Source: Burhinus oedicnemus (taxonomy: Eukaryota > Chordata > Aves > Charadriiformes > Burhinidae). Taken from it: 64,000 bases of DNA. Below, piece after piece: positions 51,901 through 64,000 of this stretch. The DNA lies in NCBI GenBank assembly GCA_008921705.1, contig VFFE01007258.1, positions 889,172 through 953,171 of the forward strand, given 5' to 3'. A model generated the notes under the pieces. The model saw only the letters and a program-made list of their open reading frames with translations, made no database searches and was not told the origin of the DNA. Positions within the stretch are counted from its first letter, which is position 1; the number at the start of each line of letters is the position of its first letter. The position numbers and the translations under genes are program-made.

Positions 51901-54900
51901 ACTAGATGTCCTAATAACTTTGAAATAATCTCATGACCTTTTAATTTGTGGGTTAACAAGACTGTGATTTATGTAAGGTAGACAATAGGGTCAACATTTC
52001 AGGATACTCATCTGAGTGTAATTCAATCGATTACCCTCTTGCCTCTATGTATGCAAGTAAGCTTTCAGTCAATAGTGAGTTGGTGGTACAGGGTGACCAA
52101 TACAGGTTTAGGACTCTGCCTGGTAGATCTTTGATTCTTACATCTCTTGAGTTTTATAGTTTTATGGCTGTATGCTGCCTTGGCCTTCAAAACTTGAAAG
52201 ACACCCCCTGCAAGTCTTAAACTAATGTGTATGTGAAACCTGGCATAAACTGGATATTTCAAGTAAGTAAGCAGAGAATGGTGAACACACGTCTGATATA
52301 GATGAAGCTGTTGTGTTCTTTATTAAGCCTAGTTGTCCATCTAGGAAATTGTTGTGTTAGTGTGTGGAAAATAATTTAGGTCACCAATACCTAAAAGTAA
52401 TGCCACCTCATGCATGTGTCAAAACTGGAACTACTGTTAAGATACGACGGAAGAGGGTGTTTTGGCTGCAACTTGTGAACAAGCGTATTTGAACAGTTGG
52501 GTTTTCTTTGTGATTCTCTGGAAATTAATTTTCCAGATTCTGTAGAGATGTGCACCGGCACACAGAAAAATTCACATGAACAATTATCTCAAAATAATTT
52601 GTTCTTAAAATCCACTTGTATATTCTCTTGCATGAAATTTTTATCCTCACATGGAAATATGCAGTTGGGGGCATGTGGCTTTTTATTAGAAAAATTAACA
52701 ATAGCCCACTCTTTTATGTCAATTGTCTTCATTCAGTAAGATTTTTATATTATTTTAATTTCAAACACAAAAGAGTAGTTAAGGATGGGAAAGTCCAGTG
52801 TAAAGGAAAAAGACCAGTATGAAAATTGTAAGGCTCTATCTTTCTTCTGATACAGCTCTCTTTTTTAATACTTCTGTTGTCTTATGATTTATTTTAACTT
52901 TGGTTTTTAAGCTTGACTGACTTTTTCATAGCAGAGAAGTTACATTTTAAAGAAAATAAATAAAAATTACAGACAAAACACAGATGTTTTACAGACAAAG
53001 GAAAAAAAAAAAGCAGCCGGAGAAGTGAGAACAAAGACAAACTAATGTTTTGGTGAAATGTCCCACTGCTTACACGACTGTCCTTTAGAGGTGGGAGCCA
53101 CACAAAGTAAGTGTTGGTGGTATCACTTACTGCTTTTCTGGAAGTTGCTGAGATACAGCTCGGTAAAAGATGCCTTAAGAGTCTACCTAGTATAAAATAT
53201 TTTTTCTCTTGTTTTAGAAAAGATTATCCAGTACATTTCTATTCTCTTTAGCTGCACAGATGGGCAAAACTGGATGAACGCTCAGGTAAGTATGAATCTT
53301 GGTGTTTCTATTGATTCATAACTTTTTCCTTGTAAAGTGCTAGTTCAGTGTAGTCCCTTGCTAATTTAGCAGGACAGGAAGGCATTTACCAACATCAAGA
53401 AAGTACCCAGACACATAAAAAAACAACTCATGCTTTTCCTGTCAAAACAGGGAACCAAACCTATCAGTGCTCGCCACTGGACAGAAAATTACTAAGACAA
53501 CTGCTCATTATGAAGTTGGAACTCATGCTGAAAATTCATGTATGTGTTAATAGTGGGCTTACAGCATATTTTGTGCCAGCCATCAGCATCAAGACGTAGC
53601 ATATAACCCTATGGAACCTTTCAGATACAGGCATTTAGTAATTAGTCACTTCATTTCTGGAGTCATTTTGGCTGACAAAATATGTTTTCTAAGTAAGCCT
53701 TCTGACTTCTGACTTTAAATAACGTTTCATTTTGCCTTTTTCCAAGGATTTTTTGTTGTTGTTTGATAAATGGTAGGCATTTGCTCGAAGTTGCCAATAA
53801 AATCCTGAAACAGGATATAATAGTCCTTACGGTCTTTCACGTCGCCTGCAAAGATTTAACATATTAGCTACTGTTTCAATCTTATTCTTAACAACTTTTC
53901 TCATTTTATGTTGTTCTTTTTAAATTCATGCATGTTCTTTCAGGTAGAAGAAATTAGACCTGAAACAGGGAAGCTGGCAGCTCCACTGGGAGCAAGTACT
54001 TGAGAGGAATGGTGAATGGACAGGAAGGAGGAAGGGAACAGGTCTCGCTGTGTAAGCTGGGGCCCTCTGGGGCAGGGTTGGCCTTTATGGCAAGGAACAG
54101 GAGGGCAAGGAGCTTGGTTTTCGAATCAGGTCTGCTAAGCAGGACCCCCATGGGGAATTTGGCAGACATTAAAAGAACTGCTGTCCCTTCCTGCACAACC
54201 TGTGTAAATCAACCTTGTTTTCCACTCCCTGGAATACAGCAGACCAAATCCTGATCTCAATGTTTCAAATTAGTCCTTCTAGATTTATGCTACAAATAAA
54301 TTTAGGGATGCAAAGAAAGCTTCATTTAATTTCTCTGTTCAAACTCAAGTTATAGGCACATTTCTGCACATGAAAACACAATTTTATCAATATATGCTAA
54401 ATTTAGCATAATTCTTATTATGCTGACTTCTCTACTGCAGAGGATGGATCCAGTCTTGCTTTTTACACTGGAATATAAATTTAATCAGCTGCCTAGGATA
54501 CTTTTATCAAAGGATGTTAGAAAGTGGTTTTGGTTTTGCTCATGAACAAAATGGCAGATAGGACAAAAATTGATGTGTTAAATAACAGTTGAATTTGAAA
54601 GTCTTTATAATAGACTGTTGATCTTTTACATTCTTATGCTCCTCTGACAATAACTCATTAAGGAGACTGTTCAGAGTAAAAAATGAATACATTTCAGTTA
54701 ATTAATACATTCATATTTATCTTCGTTAGGATGAAAGCTTTCCTATGGAAAGGAGCAGTGACCTTTGGAATATTATCAGAGTTTCTTGCTAACTTCTGTA
54801 ATGTTCCCGTAAGGACAGAATTAAATGCAAGGGAGTGCTGTGCGTGGGGCTGGGTTGTTTGAATGCAGATTTTACAATGAACTCAAAAAGAAGACAAATA

Positions 54901-57900
54901 CAAGGAGATCTGCCATGGCCTTCTGGTAGCAACCGGTAAAGATTATTTTGGTATGTTAGTATGACTTGATTAGTTCAATCCTGACATTATTTGAAAATGC
55001 TGGACTTGTTTTACAGAAATGTAATGCACTTGTTTTCTTTTTGGAGGAAAAGAAGCTTTATAGGCTAAAATATAAAAATAATTCTGACTGATAAAAATAT
55101 TATTCATCTACAGGGAAAAAATCATCAGTAGGAAAATGTAGCTATAGCGATAGCCCCCAGTTTAAGTGTCACTGCTCTCAGCAGCTTGATCTAACATCAT
55201 ATACCTGTTCATTATAGGAGCACTGGTACAGGGTTAAGCTGGGTGAGGATTTAGTTCACTGCTTTCTATGATGGCGTTCACATTGTCCCATGTATGCACT
55301 CATTCAGGTTTCAGGTTGCCTATAAAATCCATGCAGTCTTGCAACAGGCATAATGGATGAAATGCAGATAATTTTTTCTTCTTGAGGTCATCAGTGGAAG
55401 GTTGGATGGGACAGCTGAAAGCTGCACTGAGTGGCACACTTTATCTACAGTGCAGGTAAAAGCACCGAAAGCACCAGTACTGCTCAGGTTTTCCTTCTCC
55501 TTCAGTACCAACAGGATAACTTAGAAGCAGCCACAGAAATGCCCCAGTAGGAAAGTTCAAACAGATGGCTGGTGTAGCTCTGATCCTGCCCTCAGGGTCA
55601 TTCTGCAGAGCAACACAGACAACATTTGTAATCTGTATTTCTCACTATGATGGTATTGGAAATGGAGAGATTGGTTGCTTGAAGGGTTTTACTTTGAATG
55701 TGGCTAATTAATCTCCAACACTGGTTCAGGATTTTCTGGTCCACATTGTTATCACTGCTCTATTCCCTGACACATATGAATTCAAATCAATGCATCTTGC
55801 CAATGTATTTTGGGGGATTTGAGCATACAGATTTGAAGACCAGAGAGGATTTTGGTTATGCTTCAAGAAGGAAAAAAGATAGACTGGTGTCTTTCCAGAA
55901 AATTAACAGTGGCGGATTTATGGTTTTGCTAAAATTGTGTTGAAGCCCCAAAAGCTTTCCACAAGTGTCAATATTCAAATTAAAATGGCTTTTGTACAGT
56001 TTTTATTACCTTCAAATAGTTAAAAGCTTCTTTTGAAATTAAATGTATTGAAAACTGCAATATTTTAAGTTGAATATGCATGTGCAGGTTGCTGACTGGA
56101 AGTTCCATTTTATAGAAGTGTTCCATAAAAATTGTGGTTAAGGGGGAATAAAGAAGAGCACTTCAAGTTTATGACTGATCTTCAATTAACCTGTCAAAAT
56201 CAAGAGGTAGACCTCTTGATTGTAGTGTAATCTACTGAAACTGATACAGTAACTAAAACCATCAGGGGTAGGGGAAAAAGAGCAAAGTTTATCTGCCCTG
56301 AATAAGATAACCTGCTATAACTGTAAGTTCTGGTGACCGTGCTTATTGACCATGCTTATTATCTAGTGACTGTACTGTTATTATTCACAGAGGTGATGTT
56401 TTGAGACCTGCTTGCCAGACATCCAGATTTGACTTGAATAGGGGAGACTACAGGATCATTAGCTATCTGGATTAAAGTACATTGGGCCTGAAAATGTCCC
56501 GTTATGCTCAAACTCAAATCAACGCAACACAGCTTGCATTCAGCAGAATGCTGGGTTCCCAGTTCTTGACAGGAGCCCAACTCACCCAACCATAGTTAAA
56601 AATTTGGAAAGGATCAGGATTAGTGTTGCAGAGGCCTGGTTCTGGACCAACGTAAAAGGTTTGCTTTGAGAATGGGCTATGTTTGAAAGCTAAAATACAT
56701 TCTTCCCAAAATCAGCATAAACTTGTGTATCAAGCGTAATAATTTCATAAAGGGCACAGTATCCTGTTTAATGCATAATCAAGCTAGTTTATAAGCACAG
56801 AAATGTGAGTATTTTTAATTATTATGGAAAAAGGTTGTAAATAATGTATTGAAAAAATGTTCCTGAGAGTGAGAGAAAAGATACAGATGATTTCTATGAC
56901 CAGGATGATTTCTATGACCGGTCCTTAAATTCACAAATTATTGCTTACGAAGTTTAAGAACAGGCATTTTGGACAAAGCCATTAAGAGCTATGTTTTTCC
57001 ACACATAGTATATAAAACGCTCTTGAGCATCTTTTGAAATTTATGAACACTAGGGCAAAATTGTAAAGATTACATATTACTGATAGTAATTTTTTACAGC
57101 ATTGTTCAGTTTTACTTTACTTCTTAGTTACAATTGCCCCTAATCACTATAATAAAATCTAGTTTACTTGCCTGTAAGCATATCCTGTTAAATATTAACG
57201 GAATAATTCTGAAATCATTATTACCACTCTTTGTAGGCTGAGCTGGTTACTCACAACAGAGTTGATCAACTTTCACATAAATCCATGTTTTTAACATTAA
57301 AAGTCTCCTGTTCTGTAAGATTAGAACTAGATAAACCCAAATAAAACTAAATAAAATATTTACAACACTTGGCAAGGAAATTAATAAAACCCAGCATTTG
57401 TATTTCAAGAGTTACTCCAGAAAGAATTTCTTAAAGTCAGAGACTGTGATGAAGTGATGTGGTGTCTCTGAAGTAGGAAACCTGAAGGGCAAGAAGAAGA
57501 ATTCACTCCAAGTCTTCATCCAGTTAGAGTAAGCTTGGTGGTTAGAGCCTCAGTCCGGCAGGTACATACTGAGCTTTGAGTATTCAAGTAATCTCTTTAA
57601 GATCAGCTTTCACCTGATAAAAGTCTTGCCACACGCTCTACCAGCCAAGTGCAGCAAAACCACCTACTAGGTATTTTTGCTACCTAGTTTTTCAAGCCTA
57701 TGATAACTTTCAGAGAATTTTAGAATGGAAATCAGTCAGAGAAAAAAATATTTCATTCTTTTAGTAACAAGGAGACTTCTTCCCAGCTCGTCTAGTTATA
57801 CAGAAGAGATCCCATTTATCAGCCTTTTACAGAAGGATAAAAGGGTTTTGATTTTCTTTTAATTAGGGGTATTATTTCTCCACAGTTAAGTTATCCATGG

Positions 57901-60900
57901 CTTTGTCTAACATCATTCAGGTATGACATTCATAGGGCTTAATCCTAGTTTAAGGGTCGAGGTTTTTTTCTTGCCAAGTTTATCAGAACAAGTTGAATTA
58001 TCTGAGACTGAAAATCCAAAAAGCACAATAAAGCTACAAGGAATAATTACACCTTAATATTTTGGAATCTAAAATATGTGGGCTTTTGAAACTTAATATT
58101 CAAACCCAACTTTGAAGAAAATCCGGTAATTCTAATGTTTATGACAGTCCAGCTTGTCTTTAAAACTCCCTGACTTCTTTTAAGGTACTTTAGGAAGTAG
58201 ATCTATGTAATTTCAAGTGCCAGTTTTCTCCGTATAAGATTTTAAAACTGTAACTATAGTGCATATGCAATAGTAACTGAGGATAACCTTTCGTTCACTA
58301 AAACCAGATCACTGTTTTAAAGATCTCCTATGATGAATAAACTCCACGCCTATGGAAAGCCGTATCCTCCCATGCAGTGTGGAGCTGGCTTCTGCACTAT
58401 TTGCCACAGAAGCTTTTTGATGCCAAACTACACTTCCTTACTTAATCACTACCTAGAGAGGATCTTTGGAAATTACCTGGGGAGAAAGATTGTATAGGAG
58501 CTTCACATATTCATATTATAAATCACGTCAAACCCTTATAAAGACATCTTAAATCTCTAACACTTGGTTTAATTCAGGGCAAAATCATTTGCCTTTCAGA
58601 AGCTTTTTTCTGAGCCAGAGCTGCTGCTGCAGCACAAATGGGTCCATCATAGAAGCAAGTAGCTCTCAATTTGGCGTCCACCCAAAACAGAGAGCAAGGC
58701 CAAGTAGATATTGAGAAGTAAGGGACTGATTCTGCTCCATGTAGCTGTCATACAGTGTGTACTCTGGAGAGATGTCAAATTTGCCAGAGCAAGTATTGTA
58801 ATAAAAATAGATTCAGATCATCCCCTGCAGAAATAGCAGAAAAAGCCTTATTCTAAAAGATAAATCTCTATAATATCCTAGTGTTACCAGACGACCTTCA
58901 GTGCCACACGAAACCCATATATGTGCTTGCCTAGGTGGCAGGCCACTTGAATAATAAACATTAATTTATATTATTGCTCATAACTAAACTTTGTAAATAC
59001 ACAGGTAAATGCAGATTTCCAGTTTACATCATAACCTGCCTGACATGCACAGGAATACGATACTCATACTCTAAAATAAAATTCTTGTAGTAAAAAGACT
59101 GTGGCACAATCCTTATTCTGTTTTTGAGAAATTAGGAAAATTTTGGGAAAGAATATAGAGAGTTTGTTGTCATCTGGTAGATATGCAAAGTATGAAAATT
59201 ATTGGAAGATCTATACACAGCTGTTTTTTAATTAAAAGAGTATTTTAATTCTTCATGCAAGAAATTAATATTTATTTGATAATAATACATAATTCAGCTG
59301 CTCAGCTCTCATCTAACATCACTCAGGGATAAAGGTGTCTGATTCAGAAATAGTGCCCAGCACTCAAACTGAATTTTCATCACAAGACAGCTCTTTCAGA
59401 ATTACCAGTCAGCCTTACAGGATTATCATGCACTTCTCATTGTGTTTGCTTTATAAATTACCTTCTATTTATTTTCCTTTTCAATGAAGAATGAAGCAAA
59501 CTATACTACTGCCTATTTTTGATCCCACTCCTCAATTACTTTAGTTAGTCCATAAAGATTTAGTTAAATTGGATATTTCTTGTTGGTTGGTTGTAAATAT
59601 TTTGGTGTCATTCAAAGAGCTACACAATAGCTAAGAGAATCCATATTAGTGTGCAGGTGCATCCCCTCAGTGGTGGAAAAAGAAAAATCCATTTCAATGG
59701 GAATACATCATGGTATTTAGTTCCAAGCTAAACTTTCTCTTAGAGAAAGAAAAATCTAATTCCAAATTGCAGATGAGAGAACTTGCCTAGCCTTGTAAGA
59801 TCAAGTATTTAGGAAAAAAAATCAATTAACTTACACTAAAAAGAATATTAAGATGCTTATTTTCAACTACTTCTCTTATGAAAGTATGATGGCTGGAAAA
59901 GAAATTTTTTTAAAAATAATATTATGCCATCAGTGGGCTACCAATACCTTCAATTATGACCTGAATTAAATTTATTTCTTCTTTAATACTAAGGTTTACA
60001 GCTGATTATACATTTATACCTGTGTATAAATACAAATTCACTTTTATGCATATATCTTAGAAATTCTACAATGTGCTATGTAGCACACTTCTGGCTTTCT
60101 CAGTATCAGGTAGGAGATCCATGCTAAAGAAACGAGTGTTATGCCAAACACCAAGTCATTTTAAAATCCACTTATAAAAAATTACTTTAAATATTTTATG
60201 TAATGCGCTGTTGAAAACACGTTCTTCTGTCACACCATTTTTATAAAAATAAAAGAAAGAGAAGAAAGCCATATGCAAAAAAGATGCATGTTTACTCAGG
60301 AGAGATGATTATTTCTGCAGCTCCAATTATTTCCATATTTGAGAAACTAAGTATGAAAAATAGAATGGGTTTGACATGGCTAAAAAGAAGAATATTAACC
60401 TCTGTTTGAATTCCTGCAGCTTCTGCATTTTATTCCTCCTCAGTGAGCACAGTGGTGAAGCTGCCTTCACCAGATACTAGTCCTGGACTAGAGGTTCCAA
60501 ACTTAGCCAAACATTATTTCTTCCTAGAGAAGGAACAAATAAACTATCAGCATTGTTTTGATACAGAGCTGATATGGAATACCACTGACAAAACACTTTA
60601 ATTGACACCTAGCACTTCAAAGAAGTGCTACTTGTGTAGAGCTAATTTAAAGTATGGGCGACATGGTTATTTTTTGTTTGGCAGGATACCAGAGTAGCTA
60701 GTGAGGCTGAACATCCTTCTCTTTCAAAGACACTTTCAGATCTTCAGTTCAATCTGTATCACCTAGAGAAAACTATTTTTACAATGCTGTTAGAAGTTCT
60801 TTCTGATATCAGTTTCATGTTATGATTCCAAGACAAGTGTACAGAAGAAGAACAGATCTAGGGGACTAATTACATAATGCTAATTTAATCAAGATTTGAC

Positions 60901-61245
60901 ATCTTAACAAGTGAGAAATCCCTATAATAATTTTATATTACTTGTTCACCAAGTATTACTACCTCACTATTATATAATGAAGCAAAGATTTCTCTCTTTT
61001 CTTGGATCCTTTCATTCTCTCTATTTTCTGTACTTCCCAAACACTTCAGGTATGAACAGTACCTCTGTACCACAGTGCCTCTGTACTGCAGCATGTCACT
61101 CATCCCTTTCCAGTCTTGCCCACATATATTAAAAAAAATAATCATAGTGGTAATGAATGAGTGTTCCATCATTTTCTCCTAAAATATTTCTTTTGTTATT
61201 ATTTTCTTTGTAAGCTATTTTTCTCTTCTGCAACATTTCTACGGG
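49000..61245. other. Intergenic stretch upstream of FAM184A, no gene seen
   Basis: About 12 kb of AT-rich DNA. No exon-like conserved peptide, RNA gene or clear mobile element was recognised on either strand. An open frame at 49024-49248 (+, 74 codons) directly follows the repeat cluster and may belong to it. A small tandem duplication of TGATTTCTATGACC is at about 56888-56923. Confidence 0.6.
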
Positions 61246-63368
61246 AGACAGTTCTGAAGGGCAAAGGGGTCCAGGAAGGCTGGACATCCTTCAAGAAGGA
61301 AGTCTTAGAGGCACAGGAGCAGGCTGTCTCTATGTGTCGTAAGATGAACCGGCGGGGAAGATGACTGGCCTGGCTGAACAGGGAGCTTCTGCTAGGACTC
61401 AGGAAAAAAAGGAGAGTTTACCACCTTTGGAAGAAGGGGCAGGCAACACAAGAAGAGTATAGGGATCTAGTTAGGTCATGCAGAAAAAACATCAGAAAGG
61501 CAAAAGAACAGCTAGAACTTAATCTGGCCACTGTTGTAAGAGATAACAAAAAAGGTTTTTACAAATACATTAACAACAAAAAGAGAGCCAGGAAGAATCT
61601 CCACCCCTTATTGGATGCAGAGGAGAAGATTGTCAACAAGGATGAGGAGAAGGCTGAGGTACTTAATGCCTTCTTTGCCTCAGTCTTTAACAGTAAGACC
61701 AGTCATCCTCAGGGTATTCAGCCCCCTGAGCTGGAAGATAGGGATGAAGAATAGAATAATCCCCCCATAATCCAAGAGGAAGCAGTTAGTGACTTGCTAC
61801 GCCAACTGGACAGCCACAAGTCTATGGGCCCAGATGGGATCCACCTGAAAGTGCTGAGGGAGCTGGCGGAGGAGCTTACCAAGCCACTCTCCATCATTTA
61901 TCAGCGGTCTTGGTCAACAGGGGAGGTCCAGATGACTGGAGGCTTGCCAATGTGACACCCATCTACAAGAAGGGCCAAAAGGAGGATCCAAGCAATTATA
62001 GGCCTGTCAGCCTGACCTCAGTGCCAGGAAAGATCATGGAATGGATCATCCTGAGTGTACTCACGCAGCATGTGAAGGACAACCAGGGAATCAGGCCCAG
62101 CCAGCATGGGTTCATGAAAGGCAGGTCCTGCTTGACCAACCTGATCTCCTTTTATGACCAGGTGACCCGCCTGGTGGACGAAGGAAAAGCTGTGGATGTT
62201 GTCTACTTGGACTTTAGTAAGGCCTTTGACACAGTCTCCCACAGCATTCTGCTAGAGAAGCTGGCAGCCCATGGCGTAGACAGGTGTACTCTTTGGTGGA
62301 TTAAAAACTGGCTGGATGGCCGAGCCCAGAGAGTTGTGGTGAATGGTGTTAAATCCAGCTGGCGGCAGGTCTCAAGCGGTGTTCCCCAGGGCTCAGTTTT
62401 GGGGCCAGCCTTGTTTAATATCTTTATTGATGATCTGGATGAGGGGATTGAGTGCATCCTCCAGTAAGTTTGCAGATGACACCAAATTAAGTGGGAGTGT
62501 TGATCTGCTAGAGGGTAGGAAGGCTCTGCAAAGAGATCTGGACAGACTGGATGGATGGGCTGAAGCCAACTGCATGAGGTTTAACAAGGCCAAGTGCCGG
62601 GTCCTGCACTTGGGTCACAACAACCCCAGGCAACACTACAGGCTTGGGGAGGAGTGGCTGGAAAGCTGCCTGGCAGAAAAGGATCTGGGGGTCCTGGTGG
62701 ACAGCCAGCTGAACATGAGCCAGCAGTGCGCCCAGGTAGCCAAGAAGGCCAATGGCATCTTGGCCTGTATCAAGAATAGTGTGGCCAGCAGGAGTAGGGA
62801 AGTGATCATGCCTCTGTACTCAGTGCTGGTGAGGCTGCAGCTTGAGTACTGTGTTCAGTTTTGGGCACCACAGTCTAGGAGGGACATTGAGGTGCTGGAG
62901 CATGTGCAGAGAAGGTCAACAAAGCTGGTGAGGGGTCTGGAGAACATGTCTTATGAGGAGCAACTGAAGGAATTAGGATTGGTTAGTCTGGAGAAGAGAA
63001 GGCTGAAGGGAGACCTTATTACTCTCTACAACTACCTGAAAGGAGGTTGTAATGAGATGGGAGCTGGTCTCTTCTCCCAAGTATCTAGCGATAGGACAAG
63101 AGGAAACGGGTTCAAGTTGCACCAGGGGAGGTTTAGGCTGGACATTAGGAAAAAATTTTTCACTGCAAGAGTTATCAAACATTGGAAGAGGCTGCCCAGG
63201 GAGGTGGTTGAGTCACCATCCCTAGATGTGTTTAAAAGTCATGTAGATGCAGTGCTTAGAGACATGGTTTAGTGGCAGACCTGGTAGAGTCAGGTCAATG
63301 GTTGGACTGGATGATCTTAAAGGTCTTTTCCAACCTAAACGATTCTATAATTCTATGATTCTATGATA
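61246..63368 (+). mobile_element. CR1 LINE, 5'-truncated, RT nearly readable, complete 3' tail
   Basis: It starts in the linker between endonuclease and RT (VLKGKGVQEGWTSFKKEVLE). The RT core follows: [62 protein letters not shown] and an intact FADD box at 62469-62480. The C-terminus ends [18 protein letters not shown] at 63272. Defects seen: a TGA at about 61359, where the family has Arg (likely CpG decay); a TAG near 61753; a frameshift near 61932; and one inserted C near 62460, just before the FADD box. The 3' end carries GATTCTATAATTCTATGATT plus CTATGAT, the CR1 tail repeat. 5' truncation is normal for CR1. It is the youngest-looking CR1 here by reading-frame integrity. Confidence 0.95.
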
Positions 63369-63963
63369 CGATAGTGCCACTGTCTCCACTTGAAATCTAA
63401 CATATTTCATACAGATACTACAAATTTAAACTTAAAATTCATGGACCAACTTTAAAGAAATGCATCCAAAGTTATATTCCAAATCACTTGAGAAATTATA
63501 TTTGTAATGTTTTCTGGTAAAATGACTGCTAAAAAGCAGGATTACATTATCACTCAGAAATAATGATATATGTTTATGTTAATACATTTTAGCATAACTT
63601 ACTCTTCCGTAGTTCCTTTTTAAGGCAATAAACGTGTAAGAATGAAAGCAATTTCATGCATTATTATACATAAAACTTAATTTCATAGATTTTTACTTCC
63701 CCAAGCCACTTGCAAGGAAAAGGCAGGGAAGGCCAGGTGTTAGAGCAAACCCCTTTCTGGCTGATGACAATTCCACTCTCTAGTAGGCCTTACAATGTGG
63801 AATAGCTCTTGTGAAATCTTAGCATTAGACATAAAGTCAACAGACCACATCAGCTAATAATCCCTTTATTAAACCAAAAGACAATTTACTTCAGGTATGT
63901 TTCTGTTAAGTAGTTACAACACAAAGTAATCATAGCCAGACAGGTTTCTAATTGTAAGCATTC
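63369..63963. other. Intergenic stretch, no gene seen
   Basis: AT-rich sequence. The minus strand has a GGTTTAATAAAGGG string (63861-63874) that contains AATAAA; it could be a poly(A) signal of a gene further right, but nothing else supports that. Confidence 0.5.
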
Positions 63964-64000
63964 CTAGAATAATTCAGGTTAGGAGGGAGCTCAGGGGTTC
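63964..64000 (-). mobile_element. Possible CR1 3' tail cut by the window edge
   Basis: The last bases read TAGAATAATTCAGGTTAGGA followed by GGGAGCTCAGGGGTTC, which resembles the reverse complement of a CR1 tail (TAGAATCATTNAGGTTGGA-type). Too short to be sure. Confidence 0.4.

Noticed and set aside
63369..64000. 3' end of MAN1A1, the neighbour of FAM184A in human
   Set aside because: Only an isolated AATAAA on the minus strand was seen; no coding exon or recognisable 3'UTR. Gene order alone is not enough.
1..64000. CRISPR arrays, tRNA/rRNA genes, bacterial operons, phage or plasmid genes
   Set aside because: Scanned for direct repeats with spacers, cloverleaf-like boxes and dense gene packing; the spliced gene, CR1 LINEs and ERVL LTR show this is vertebrate nuclear DNA and none of these features was seen.

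Overview
The window looks like a stretch of a bird genome. Three things point there: many CR1-type LINE fragments, including one whose 3' end carries the avian-type ATTCTATGAT repeats; an ERVL-type avian LTR; and an interrupted gene whose peptide matches vertebrate FAM184A. Base composition is AT-rich apart from one strong CpG island.

Gene content. One protein-coding gene is supported: the 5' half of FAM184A, on the minus strand. Six exons could be placed with splice sites and codon phase that agree from exon to exon: exon 1 46838-47005, exon 2 14523-15377, exon 3 11495-11630, exon 4 7595-7776, exon 5 6756-6953 and exon 6 3213-3335. Together they encode 554 residues, nearly all predicted coiled coil. 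Human FAM184A is about 1,140 residues as I recall it, so the C-terminal half should lie to the left of base 1. Intron 1 is about 31.5 kb. A CpG island (about 46470-47830, broken by a 20-N assembly gap) covers exon 1 and the presumed promoter.

Repeats. Intron 2 holds an ERVL-type LTR with TG...CA ends and a near-matching 5-bp target duplication. Intron 1 holds most of the CR1 sequence, including a long copy at about 16589-19814 (ORF1 esterase, endonuclease and RT remnants). A 982-bp piece of it, 18833-19814, recurs in inverted orientation at 29715-30696 with one substitution and no indels by eye. The inverted copy then runs on into the CR1 3' tail that the plus copy lacks. The simplest reading is an inversion of about 9.9 kb with staggered breaks inside one CR1, although misassembly must be excluded. 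Intron 1 also contains an isolated CpG-rich patch at 36840-37045.

Right side. From about 47.8 to 49.0 kb there is an unclassified repeat cluster: three direct copies of a ~140-bp unit and an ~86-bp inverted pair. From 49.3 to 61.2 kb I see no gene. A better-preserved CR1 copy lies at 61246-63368. In human, MAN1A1 is the next gene upstream of FAM184A, but no coding exon of it is recognisable here.

No operon, phage, CRISPR or tRNA/rRNA feature was seen. The points most worth checking are the CR1-flanked inversion, the repeat cluster beside the promoter, the GC-AG intron of FAM184A and the intronic CpG patch.
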